A stretch of 64,000 nucleotides of DNA, taken from Pseudobacter sp051955275 (lineage in GTDB: Bacteria; Bacteroidota; Bacteroidia; Chitinophagales; Chitinophagaceae). Shown here piece by piece: positions 50,848 to 59,098 of the stretch. The first letter of the stretch is position 1. The number at the start of each line of letters is the position of its first letter. The notes under the pieces are model-generated. The model was not told where the DNA came from, did no database searches, and saw nothing but the letters and a program-made list of their open reading frames with translations. The stretch covers positions 1 to 64,000 of the forward strand of contig NZ_JBQCGW010000181.1 of the NCBI RefSeq assembly GCF_051955275.1, in the 5' to 3' direction. A program made the position numbers and the translations under genes.

Positions 50848-52491
50848 TTATTCAGCTACTTCTGAGATCACATTACCCACTGCTCCGCTGGGCATCTGGA
50901 TGCGCAGCATGGCAGCAACAGTAACAGCGATATCTGTCATATAGGTTTCGCGGTTGGTCTTGCCGGGTTTCACACCCCATCCATAGAATACGAGGGGAAT
51001 ATGTGAATCATACGGGTTCCAGAGGCCGTGTGTGGTGCCAGTGGGACCGCCATCGAAATAACCTGGCTGCAGGATCACCTGGATATCTCCGCAACGGCGT
51101 GGATAGTATCCGTTGTTGATCATCTTCCTTACTTTTTCATTGAGAGGAACAGTATTGAGATCATCCATGGCAAAAGCGCGGGAAATTCCGGGCTGTCTGG
51201 AGAGGTAATTTACGATAAGGTTCTTGATTGCTTTCTCATCCAGTTTCAGCGAATCGATCAGACCATGATTCAGGGTCACCTGGTGGTTCCAGGAACCAGT
51301 GATCAGTTTGGATGCACCGAAAGCCGCCTGCAGCATAGGTTCCAGGCCTTTGAGCCATACAGCGTCATCCACCAGTCCACCGGGCAGTCTGTTCTCGATA
51401 TTGAAACCAGGTACATGCGATACACCATGGTCAGCACTCAGGAAGAGCAGGTATTGCCCCTTCCCTACTTTGGCATCCAGGAAATCGAAAAGAGAGCCAA
51501 GCTCTTTATCGAGTCGCAGGAAACCATCCTCCGCTTCCATTGAATTCGGACCGAAAGCATGGCCGATATAATCAGGAGACGAGAAGCTTACTGCCAGGAA
51601 ATCCGTGATATCATCTGCACCGAGCTGCTCATTGGTAACAGCGGCTTTGGCCATATCGGCAGTGAGCGTATTTCCAAATGGAGTTGTGCTGATAGTGCCA
51701 TAGTTCTTACCTGCAAAACGGTTCAGATCATAAGGAAAACCTTTCTGATCAGCGCCGAAAGGCTTGCCTTCGTAAGGCTTTTCATCAGATGTGCTCTGCA
51801 CATATGAATTGGCAGGGTACATCAGGTTCCAGCCCTGTGCATAGTATTTATCGGTCAGTTTCTGTGCATTGAAATCTTTCACCCACTGTGGGAGATCGTT
51901 CATATAAAAGGTGGAAGAAACAAAATCGCCGGTCTTGGGGTCATACCAGTAAGCTGCATTGGCGGAATGCCCGGCAGGCAGGATAGCGCCACGGTCCTTG
52001 ATAGCTACGCCTACCACTTTGCTCCTGAAATTGGTAGCCAGGCGAAGCTCGTCGGCTACTGTAGTAACGAGCATGTTCTTCGGACTCTGAACACCAGCGT
52101 CAGAACTGGTACCTACAGACTTAACTGTTTTGTCTTCAGTACAATAAACAGTACGCTTCAATTCGTTATCATACCAGTTGTTACCGGTAATACCGTGAAT
52201 AGATGGCACACTTCCTGTATACACACAGGTATGTCCGCATGCGGTATAGGTAGGTGTGTAAGGAATAAATGTGTTTTCGCAGGTAAAGCCCTTATGCAGC
52301 AGGCGTTTGAAACCGCCATCTTCTGCGTAGCGGTCGTAATAGCGGTAGAGATAGTCCCATCTCATCTGATCTACTACGATGCCTACAACGAGTTTTGGGC
52401 GGTCGGGTACGTTGGCCTTGCCTTTCTTTGATTGTGCAAATAATTGACTCACAATCAGTAACAGGGCCAAAAGAGGGAATAGTTTTCGCAT
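50848..52491 (-). CDS. pafA: PafA-type alkaline phosphatase
   Basis: Secreted phosphomonoesterase of the alkaline phosphatase superfamily, phosphate-irrepressible type known from flavobacteria. The 547-aa protein has a signal peptide (MRKLFPLLALLLIVSQLFAQ), the first zinc-site Asp in VGIVVDQMRWDYLY, the nucleophilic Thr in PTYTACGHTCVYTGS (about residue 83), and later metal ligands in FLSADHGVSHVPGFN. The C-terminal part includes GTTHGLWNPYDSHIPLVFYGWG. It provides inorganic phosphate from organic phosphates in the periplasm or outside the cell. Own promoter box (52508) and terminator show a single-gene unit. Confidence 0.94.
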   Translation of the reverse strand: MRKLFPLLALLLIVSQLFAQSKKGKANVPDRPKLVVGIVVDQMRWDYLYRYYDRYAEDGGFKRLLHKGFTCENTFIPYTPTYTACGHTCVYTGSVPSIHGITGNNWYDNELKRTVYCTEDKTVKSVGTSSDAGVQSPKNMLVTTVADELRLATNFRSKVVGVAIKDRGAILPAGHSANAAYWYDPKTGDFVSSTFYMNDLPQWVKDFNAQKLTDKYYAQGWNLMYPANSYVQSTSDEKPYEGKPFGADQKGFPYDLNRFAGKNYGTISTTPFGNTLTADMAKAAVTNEQLGADDITDFLAVSFSSPDYIGHAFGPNSMEAEDGFLRLDKELGSLFDFLDAKVGKGQYLLFLSADHGVSHVPGFNIENRLPGGLVDDAVWLKGLEPMLQAAFGASKLITGSWNHQVTLNHGLIDSLKLDEKAIKNLIVNYLSRQPGISRAFAMDDLNTVPLNEKVRKMINNGYYPRRCGDIQVILQPGYFDGGPTGTTHGLWNPYDSHIPLVFYGWGVKPGKTNRETYMTDIAVTVAAMLRIQMPSGAVGNVISEVAE

Positions 52492-52507
52492 GCGGAGTGA
52501 TTTACGG

Positions 52508-52515
52508 CAAATGTA
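52508..52515 (-). promoter_or_regulatory. -7 box TACATTTG for pafA
   Basis: Exact TAnnTTTG match on the minus strand, 16 bases upstream of the pafA ATG. Confidence 0.5.
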
Positions 52516-52564
52516 ATGCTTAAACTGTTAAACGTTTATCGTGAACTGGCAATTCAAAATTTGT

Positions 52565-52572
52565 TATTTTTG
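52565..52572 (+). promoter_or_regulatory. -7 box TATTTTTG for the oxoamine synthase
   Basis: Exact TAnnTTTG match, about 50 bases upstream of ATG 52623, divergent from the pafA box. Confidence 0.45.
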
Positions 52573-52622
52573 CGGCACAGAACCGGCTTGAAAAACATTC
52601 TATTTTTTAATAATTCAATAAT

Positions 52623-53885
52623 ATGGCAGACATTTTTGACAGATTGCTGAAAAACTCTGGTGGACCTATCGGCCAGCACCGCGAAAGAGCGCATGGATAT
52701 TTTGCTTTTCCTAAACTGGAAGGCGAGATCGGAAACAAGATGAAGTTCCGCGGTAAGGAAATGATCGTTTGGAGTCTGAATAACTATCTCGGACTGGCCA
52801 ATCACCCTGAGATCAGGAAAGTGGATGGTGACGCTGCTGCGCAATTCGGTCTGGCCCTTCCTATGGGAGCACGTATGATGAGTGGAAACAGCAACTATCA
52901 TGAGCAACTGGAGAGAGAACTGGCTGCCTTTGAAGGAAAGGAAGATTCCATTCTTTTCAACTTCGGTTACCAGGGCATGGTGAGCCTCATCGATGTACTC
53001 TGCAGCCGCCACGACGTGATTGTATATGACGCAGAAAGTCATGCCTGCATTATTGATGGTCTCCGCCTCCATGTTGGCCATAGCTACGTTTACAAACACA
53101 ACGATATAGAAGACCTGGAGAAACAGCTGCAGCGCGCCAACGCCATCATCGAAAAACAAAAAGCCGGTGGTATTCTCGTGATCACTGAAGGTGTATTCGG
53201 GATGGCCGGTGACCAGGGCAAGCTGAAAGACATTGTTTCCCTGAAAGATAAATACGGCTTCAGGATCCTGCTGGATGACGCGCATGGATTCGGAACGCTG
53301 GGCAAAACCGGCGCAGGCGCTGGCGAAGAGCAGGGTGTACAGGATCAGATCGATCTGTACTTCTCAACATTTGCCAAATCAATGGCAAGCATCGGCGCCT
53401 TTGTAGCAGGCCCCAAAGCCATCATCGATTATATCCGTTATAATATCCGCAGCCAGATCTTCGCCAAGAGCTTACCCATGCCGCTGGTACTGGGCAACCT
53501 GAAACGTCTTGACATGCTGCGTACACAGCCTGCGCTGAAAGACAAACTCTGGAGCAATGCACTGAAACTGCAGAAAGGTCTGAAAGAAAGAGGATTTGAT
53601 ATCGGCAAGACCGATTCTGTGGTAACGCCTGTGTATATGAAGGGGGGTGTTGAAGAAGCAACTGCCATGGTAATGGACCTCCGTGAAAATCATGGTATCT
53701 TCTGCTCTATTGTAGTATACCCTGTAATTCCAAAAGGGCATATCATTTACCGTTTGATCCCAACTGCTGTTCATACCGATGCAGATATCAATGCAACGCT
53801 GGAAGCATTTGAGGCAACGAAGAAGAAGCTTGATGCCGGAGAGTATAAGGCTACAGCTATTCCTGATATGGCTGAAACAAGATAA
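52623..53885 (+). CDS. Alpha-oxoamine synthase family PLP enzyme (BioF/Kbl/Spt-like)
   Basis: Fold-type I PLP enzyme that condenses an amino acid with an acyl-CoA thioester, 420 aa. Family motifs: IVWSLNNYLGLANHPEIRK, MGARMMSGNSNYHEQLERELAAFEG, YDAESHACIIDGLRLH, LLDDAHGFGTLGKTGAG and the Schiff-base Lys (about 252) in FSTFAKSMASIGAFV. The N-terminal extension (MADIFDRLLKNSGGPIGQHRE) and the G-M-A-G-D-Q-G insert suggest a Bacteroidota subgroup often annotated as Kbl or serine palmitoyltransferase. No biotin or threonine-degradation genes are adjacent; a role in sphingolipid base formation is possible but not shown. Confidence 0.85.
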   Translation: MADIFDRLLKNSGGPIGQHRERAHGYFAFPKLEGEIGNKMKFRGKEMIVWSLNNYLGLANHPEIRKVDGDAAAQFGLALPMGARMMSGNSNYHEQLERELAAFEGKEDSILFNFGYQGMVSLIDVLCSRHDVIVYDAESHACIIDGLRLHVGHSYVYKHNDIEDLEKQLQRANAIIEKQKAGGILVITEGVFGMAGDQGKLKDIVSLKDKYGFRILLDDAHGFGTLGKTGAGAGEEQGVQDQIDLYFSTFAKSMASIGAFVAGPKAIIDYIRYNIRSQIFAKSLPMPLVLGNLKRLDMLRTQPALKDKLWSNALKLQKGLKERGFDIGKTDSVVTPVYMKGGVEEATAMVMDLRENHGIFCSIVVYPVIPKGHIIYRLIPTAVHTDADINATLEAFEATKKKLDAGEYKATAIPDMAETR

Positions 53886-53908
53886 TTTATTTTGTAAGAG
53901 ATATGAGA

Positions 53909-53937
53909 GCCGCCTGTTACAGGGCGGCTTTTTTTGT
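53909..53937 (+). terminator. Intrinsic terminator after the oxoamine synthase gene
   Basis: GCCGCC (53909-53914) pairs with GGCGGC (53923-53928), then seven T residues. Confidence 0.85.
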
Positions 53938-54023
53938 GCATGCTTTATTCGGCTTATTGTTTTGTCTTTAGTCGCATCGATGGCTTCTGTGCAGCACCGT
54001 AGAGAAGATAAATAGCATGGGGC

Positions 54024-54092
54024 AAAAAAATGCCTCCCACAAGGGAGGCACCACTAATCAAATACCATTAACCATTAAACCTTATCCTATGA
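54024..54092 (-). ncRNA. Candidate small RNA, about 70 nt
   Basis: On the minus strand a complete transcription unit without ORF: promoter TTG, 17 bases, TATATTTG (54125-54098); an AT-rich body with AAGGTTTAATGGTTAATGG; and a terminator hairpin TGCCTCCC/GGGAGGCA (54050-54031) followed by TTTTTTT. No gene ends upstream on this strand, so the terminator is unlikely to serve a protein-coding transcript. The body holds only trivial ORFs. The surrounding 53938-54323 spacer shows nothing else. Confidence 0.45.
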
Positions 54093-54097
54093 AAATT

Positions 54098-54125
54098 CAA
54101 ATATAAGATGATAGTGGTGGAACAA
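54098..54125 (-). promoter_or_regulatory. Promoter of the candidate small RNA
   Basis: Minus-strand TTG (54125-54123), 17-base spacer, TATATTTG (54105-54098): both elements of the Bacteroidota housekeeping promoter. Confidence 0.5.
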
Positions 54126-54323
54126 TGGTTGCATAGCTTACTTTTTTTTGGAAGAAAGACCAAAGCAGGCATGAGGAGTAACGTTTGCGGGCAAACGGTG
54201 TCAGAATGGGAATAAGATGGGCTGCAAAATCGTTTGAGTATGCGGGTTTCAGAAGATCGCAATTGTTCGCAGGAAGTATGTCTTTAAGAAAATTTTAGGA
54301 ATATTTCATGCATTTTATTTCCC

Positions 54324-54440
54324 AGTGCCCAGTCGCTCGCGTCCTCCGAGTGATGTTTATTCCATCGTCTCCGGCGACACGGTGTTCGCGAGAGGCGAAC
54401 CAATAGAAGTCACTCGCGGGGACGCGAGCGACTGGCAGCA
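54324..54440. repeat. REP-like palindromic repeat, copy D, with extended hairpin
   Basis: The outer arms CCAGTCGCTCGCGTCC.. (54329-54353) and their complement (54410-54435) agree at 24 of 26 positions counting a short gap, larger than in copies A-C. The inner TCGTCTCCGGCGACACGGTG is shared with copy B. It ends six bases 3' of the thioredoxin-like gene's stop codon. Confidence 0.82.
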
Positions 54441-54446
54441 GCATAA

Positions 54447-54980
54447 CTATTTCCAGGTTGATTTGAATTCACGCTGCCATTTTTCGAAGGGAGTTTTTCC
54501 GAAATGTCCTTCGCCGAAATATTTCATCAGCAATTCAATTTCGTTGGGTGCCAGAAAACCGGGAATTGCCTGGGGATCGCCATCAACCGGAATGAAAACT
54601 GTGGTGGGATATGAGAGTTGTCCACCGGTGAGCCAGATGGCAAAATCATTGGTGCGCGCACTTTCGTTGAACCTGTATTCTTTTCCTTTCCAGGTAAAAC
54701 TCTTTTTGCTCTCTGCGTTTATTTTTACAGGATAGAATTTTGTGCCTGCATAATCAACCACCTGTTGATTGGCGTAAGTACGTTTATCCATCACACGGCA
54801 CCAGCCACACCAGTCGGTGTACAGATCAATCAGCACAGGCCTTTTCTCCGTCTGCAATTTCGCCGTCACTTCATCCAGTGTCATCCAGTTGAGCTTAGCT
54901 GCATCCCCTTCTTTCGGGCGCTGTGCGCAGGAAAAAACGGTAAGCCAACTGAACAAAATCACGAGTTTCAGGGTTTGCAT
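54447..54980 (-). CDS. Thioredoxin-fold lipoprotein with CxxC motif
   Basis: Exported thiol-disulfide protein, 177 aa. A signal/lipobox VFSCAQ ends near residue 18; the thioredoxin fold follows with the redox motif DWCGWCRVMDKRT (about residues 57-63) and the cis-Pro region LSYPTTVFIP. This matches the short 'thioredoxin family' lipoproteins with a WCGWC site (DUF255-like). Likely role: reducing or isomerising disulfides in the periplasm. It is divergent from ubiX; a REP-like repeat follows its stop. Confidence 0.86.
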   Translation of the reverse strand: MQTLKLVILFSWLTVFSCAQRPKEGDAAKLNWMTLDEVTAKLQTEKRPVLIDLYTDWCGWCRVMDKRTYANQQVVDYAGTKFYPVKINAESKKSFTWKGKEYRFNESARTNDFAIWLTGGQLSYPTTVFIPVDGDPQAIPGFLAPNEIELLMKYFGEGHFGKTPFEKWQREFKSTWK

Positions 54981-54983
54981 ACT

Positions 54984-54991
54984 TACTTTTG
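54984..54991 (+). promoter_or_regulatory. -7 box TACTTTTG for ubiX
   Basis: Exact TAnnTTTG match, 28 bases upstream of ATG 55020, just before the start of the divergent thioredoxin-like gene. Confidence 0.45.
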
Positions 54992-55019
54992 TTTAAGTTA
55001 CTAACATAACTCAAATACC

Positions 55020-55595
55020 ATGCATAAAATTGTGCTGGCGGTAACTGGCGCCAGTGGCTCCATCTACCCCAAACAGCTGATAGAAAAACTGCTGACCATT
55101 CCTGATCAATGGCAGGAACTGGCTGTGGTGATGTCGGAAAATGCTAAACAGGTTTGGGAAACAGAACTGGATAACAGGGATTATGAAAAATTACTTCATA
55201 ACCCGGCCCATCATATTACTACCTGGTCTGTGAATGACTTCCTGGCTCCTTTCGCGTCAGGATCCGGTAAGTTCGATACCATGATCATTGCTCCCTGCTC
55301 CATGGGTACACTGGGACGTATTGCCAATGGCATTTCATCAGATCTCATCACGCGCGCTGCCGATGTAGTATTAAAAGAAAGGCGTAAACTCATCTGTTTA
55401 GTGAGAGATACGCCTTATAATCTGATTCATATCCGTAATATGGAGACCGTTACACTGGCCGGAGGCATTATCTGCCCTGCTACACCATCTTTCTACAGTA
55501 AACCAGCCACTATCGAAGAAGTGGCGGCTACCGTTACTGACCGGGTGCTTGACCTGGCCGGCCTTGATATAAAGACCTACCGCTGGGGCAGCTAG
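55020..55595 (+). CDS. ubiX: UbiX-family flavin prenyltransferase
   Basis: Attaches a dimethylallyl group to FMN to make the prenyl-FMN cofactor used by UbiD-type decarboxylases. The 191-aa protein begins KIVLAVTGASGSIYPKQLIEKLL (FMN-binding), has the conserved MIIAPCSMGTLGRIANGISSDLITRAADVVLKERRKL region (quoted in pieces) and RDTPYNLIHIRNMETVTLAGG. No UbiD gene is visible in the window. It converges on lolA with only 15 bases between the stops and no terminator. Confidence 0.94.
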   Translation: MHKIVLAVTGASGSIYPKQLIEKLLTIPDQWQELAVVMSENAKQVWETELDNRDYEKLLHNPAHHITTWSVNDFLAPFASGSGKFDTMIIAPCSMGTLGRIANGISSDLITRAADVVLKERRKLICLVRDTPYNLIHIRNMETVTLAGGIICPATPSFYSKPATIEEVAATVTDRVLDLAGLDIKTYRWGS

Positions 55596-55610
55596 TAACC
55601 GGCTCAGCAT

Positions 55611-56258
55611 TTAGCGAAGATCAACTTCCTCTACGCCGGGATATTTGCTTTTGTCGAATGTAAAAGTTGCGTCGGGCAATACAGCCTTTCCATTCATGGT
55701 ATTCACCGTGTAGATGAATTTATTCTGCTGCTTGTCTATTACCCTGGTGCTGTATAAAGTTTGGGTAGCTTTATCTACCTGCAGGTACACTTTGTGGAAC
55801 TGTTTGGTCTTGTCAACCGGGGTCAGTTCAATTTCCTGCAATACTTTTTTCCCTTCTTTCTTTTCTCCGTTGAGTTTGTAAAGGAAGTCCTTATCGTAGA
55901 AGTTAGTGAACAGTTTCTGGGGAGTGATAGAGCTGGCGTCGTTGTTTACCTTATTGATGGTCACTTCGTTAGCGGCTTTGTCGTAGGTCCACACAGTAGC
56001 ACCGTCGCAGATGATCTCCTGACCGGCCATCGTTGCCCTGTATTTACTGCCCTTCATGGAAACAGTTCCTTTTTTTACGCCGAGTGCTTTGCCATTGGCA
56101 TCTTCATTCTTCAGGGTGAAGTTGGCCTGAACACCTTTAAAAGTCTTGAATTTAGCGCTTACTGCGTCAAGGATCTTTTTGGCAGCAGGGTCATTCCCTT
56201 GTGCAAATCCTGAAAATGAGGCAGTAACGATTGCAATAAATATAAATATTTTCTTCAT
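55611..56258 (-). CDS. lolA: LolA-like outer membrane lipoprotein carrier protein
   Basis: Periplasmic chaperone carrying lipoproteins from the inner to the outer membrane. The 215-aa protein starts MKKIFIFIAIVTASFSGFAQ (ATG 56258), then the LolA fold with LDAVSAKFKTFKGVQANFTL, a MKGSKYRATMAGQEIICDG strand pair and VWTYDKAANEVTI. The longer frame to 56345 is rejected because a TATCTTTG promoter box lies at 56290-56283. It follows ftsK by about 120 bases on the same strand. Confidence 0.88.
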   Translation of the reverse strand: MKKIFIFIAIVTASFSGFAQGNDPAAKKILDAVSAKFKTFKGVQANFTLKNEDANGKALGVKKGTVSMKGSKYRATMAGQEIICDGATVWTYDKAANEVTINKVNNDASSITPQKLFTNFYDKDFLYKLNGEKKEGKKVLQEIELTPVDKTKQFHKVYLQVDKATQTLYSTRVIDKQQNKFIYTVNTMNGKAVLPDATFTFDKSKYPGVEEVDLR

Positions 56259-56282
56259 CTGAGATACTTTTCGTAAAGGCCG

Positions 56283-56290
56283 CAAAGATA
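56283..56290 (-). promoter_or_regulatory. -7 box TATCTTTG for lolA
   Basis: Exact TAnnTTTG match on the minus strand, 24 bases upstream of ATG 56258. Confidence 0.5.
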
Positions 56291-56381
56291 TTATTTGCGC
56301 GGCACAAGTTTGACGATAATTATACACCGGGGTTTGCACCGTCATGTCACATTAACATTTTGCTAATGAACGGGCTACGCT

Positions 56382-58985
56382 CTACAGAAAGTTGGCGAGA
56401 TGCTGCTCGAGGTCCATTTCGGTCTTGATCAGTACGTCCCGTGCCTTGCTCCCCTGGCTAGGTCCTACAATTCCTGCGCCCTCCAGCTGATCCATCAGGC
56501 GGCCGGCGCGGTTGTACCCCAGTTTCATCCTGCGTTGAAGCAGGGAGGTGGAGCCAATCTGGCTGGCCACGATCAGCCTGGCGGCGTCTTCAAAGAGGGA
56601 ATCCCTGTCGCCCAGGTCAAAATCCTTCCCCTCCATGTCTTTTTCGTCTACATATTCAGGTAAGAGGAATGCCTGGGGATAGCCATTCTGGTTACCGATG
56701 CTTTCGCAAACGCTGTCCACTTCCGGGGTATCCACAAAAGCGCATTGAAGGCGGGTGAGCTCACCGTTGTAGGAAATGAGCATGTCTCCCTTTCCAATCA
56801 GCTGTTCAGCGCCACCTGTATCGAGGATGGTGCGGGAGTCGATCTTACTGGAAACCTTGAATGCGATACGGGCCGGGAAGTTGGCCTTGATGGTACCGGT
56901 GATGATATTTACGGAAGGACGTTGTGTAGCGATGATCAGGTGGATACCCACGGCACGCGCCAGCTGCGCCAGACGTGCGATCGGCATCTCCACCTCCTTA
57001 CCAGCCGTCATGATCAGATCCGCAAACTCATCCACTACCAGTACAATGAAAGGCAGGTACTGGTGGCCCTTCTGCGGGTTCAGCCTGCGTTTCACGAACT
57101 TCTCGTTGTACTCTTTGATATTACGGGTACCTGCTTCCTTGAGCAGATCATAACGGTTGTCCATCTCAATACAAAGTGCATTGAGCGTGTTGATCACTTT
57201 TTTGGTATCGGTAATGATGGCCTCTTCCTCTCCGGGAAGTTTTGCCAGGAAATGTCTTTCGATGGTGCGGTACAGGCTCAACTCCACTTTTTTGGGATCC
57301 ACCAGAACCAGCTTCAGCTGTGACGGATGTTTCTTATAAAGAAGGGATACCAGGATGGCGTTGAGACCAACCGATTTACCCTGACCGGTAGCACCGGCCA
57401 TCAGCAGGTGCGGCATGGTAGCCAGGTCAACAATGAAATTATCATTATCGATCTTCTTACCGATGGCCACGGGAAGGCTATGGCTGTTGAACTGGAATTT
57501 TTCTGAAGCCAGCAATGACTTCATGCTCACTACGGTCTTCTTCACATTGGGCACTTCAATACCGATGGTGCCCTTACCGGGGATCGGAGCTATGATACGG
57601 ATACCAAGGGCCGCTAGGCTGAGGGCAATATCATCTTCCAGGTTCTTGATGCGCGAGATCCGGACACCGGCTGCGGGAACGATCTCGTACAATGTTACGG
57701 TTGGACCAACCGTTGCACTGATCTTCTGGATATGGATATCGTAGTTCTTAAGCGTGTTGATGATCTGGTTCTTGTTGTTCTCCAGTTCGGCGGGGTCCTG
57801 TATGATCTTTTCGCTGCCGTGCTGTTCCAGCAGGTCGAGCGAAGGATATTTGTAATCGCGGAGGTCCAGGGCCGGATCATAGGGGGCCAGCACAACATTG
57901 GGCGGAGGCTCTTCGCCGGCAATTTCCGCGCCTTCTTCGTTTGCATCTTCGGGTGTGAAGGTCTTGATCTCCAGTTCCAGGTCGGGAACCAACGGCTTTT
58001 TGCCTTTGGCCATCACGGGCTCAGGGATCTCTTCCACCGCTTCTTCTTCCACTTCTTCCTCTTCCTCAAATGGTGCTTCTTCCTCCTCTTCTTCTATTTC
58101 TTCTTCCTCCTCTTCAGCGGTAGCATTGATCTCCAGTGGCAACAGCTCAGGCTCAGGTTCTTTTTCAATGATCTTGAGGTCCAGTGGAACTTCTTCCTCT
58201 TCCACTACGGGAGGAGCCACCATGGGAGCGATATCTTTAGTGAGCTTGTTCTTCCGGGCAGGTTTTACCGGCTTTTCTTCTTCAGCTTCCTCTTCACCTG
58301 TTACCTCACCTGTCTCAGCATCCACATTGGCCGGGGCCGGCACCGCAGCAGGCTTACGCCTGGGCATGGATGGCACTTTGAAAGTAGGGTTGAAACGCCA
58401 GATCACATAGGCCAGTCCACCTGCAAACAGCAGCACGAAAGTGCCTACATTACCCAGCATCTTCACCAGCCATTCAGAAAGCATTTTACCCAATGCGCCG
58501 CCCCACATGAAATCATGTCCTCCTGCAAAGAAGGCAGCAGCCACACTGATATAGAGAATGCCCGCGATCAGGTAGCGCAGGTTCCTGCCGATGCTGAACA
58601 GCTTTCTGCCGAGCAGCATATTCACTCCCAGTACAAAAAAGAAGGAGCAGAACAGGAAGGATGCGATGCCGAATGCATTATAAAAAAACTGATGGGATAC
58701 GTATGCGCCGATATTACCCAGCAGGTTGCTGGTTTTTACATCTGTGGACGGTAATAAGATGGATGCCCCTCTGTGGACCTTGTCATAATCCTCACTCCAG
58801 GTAAACAGATAGGATACGAAGGCGATAAACAGGAAGGCGCAGAGCAATAATGCCGCTGTTCCCGCGATCTTATGCGTACGTTCGTCTTTTACCAACTCCT
58901 TTACGGTAACCTGTACTTCCTGTTCAGGTTTCAATTTCTCCGGATCGGGCGATTTGCTCTTACTGGACTTTAAGCGATTGGCCAT
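56382..58985 (-). CDS. ftsK: DNA translocase FtsK
   Basis: Septum-located ATP-driven DNA pump that clears chromosome ends and activates XerCD dimer resolution. The 867-aa protein (ATG 58985) has four membrane helices in the first 200 residues, a long acidic linker (about 215-400) with Glu runs, and the motor: Walker A GATGQGKSVGLNA (about residue 528), Walker B LVVDEFADLIM, IIATQRPSVNIITGTIK and a C-terminal gamma winged-helix domain (SLLQRRMKLGYNRAGRLMDQL) that reads KOPS orientation sequences. lolA follows on the same strand. Confidence 0.96.
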   Translation of the reverse strand: MANRLKSSKSKSPDPEKLKPEQEVQVTVKELVKDERTHKIAGTAALLLCAFLFIAFVSYLFTWSEDYDKVHRGASILLPSTDVKTSNLLGNIGAYVSHQFFYNAFGIASFLFCSFFFVLGVNMLLGRKLFSIGRNLRYLIAGILYISVAAAFFAGGHDFMWGGALGKMLSEWLVKMLGNVGTFVLLFAGGLAYVIWRFNPTFKVPSMPRRKPAAVPAPANVDAETGEVTGEEEAEEEKPVKPARKNKLTKDIAPMVAPPVVEEEEVPLDLKIIEKEPEPELLPLEINATAEEEEEEIEEEEEEAPFEEEEEVEEEAVEEIPEPVMAKGKKPLVPDLELEIKTFTPEDANEEGAEIAGEEPPPNVVLAPYDPALDLRDYKYPSLDLLEQHGSEKIIQDPAELENNKNQIINTLKNYDIHIQKISATVGPTVTLYEIVPAAGVRISRIKNLEDDIALSLAALGIRIIAPIPGKGTIGIEVPNVKKTVVSMKSLLASEKFQFNSHSLPVAIGKKIDNDNFIVDLATMPHLLMAGATGQGKSVGLNAILVSLLYKKHPSQLKLVLVDPKKVELSLYRTIERHFLAKLPGEEEAIITDTKKVINTLNALCIEMDNRYDLLKEAGTRNIKEYNEKFVKRRLNPQKGHQYLPFIVLVVDEFADLIMTAGKEVEMPIARLAQLARAVGIHLIIATQRPSVNIITGTIKANFPARIAFKVSSKIDSRTILDTGGAEQLIGKGDMLISYNGELTRLQCAFVDTPEVDSVCESIGNQNGYPQAFLLPEYVDEKDMEGKDFDLGDRDSLFEDAARLIVASQIGSTSLLQRRMKLGYNRAGRLMDQLEGAGIVGPSQGSKARDVLIKTEMDLEQHLANFL

Positions 58986-59098
58986 GATTACAAAGATAAG
59001 TAGTAGAAAACAACTGTCATATAACAAATAAAACCTGCACCAGCACTGGGAAAAATTGTATTTTACAAAGCCAAATCACCGGACAGCGCCAACCCAGG

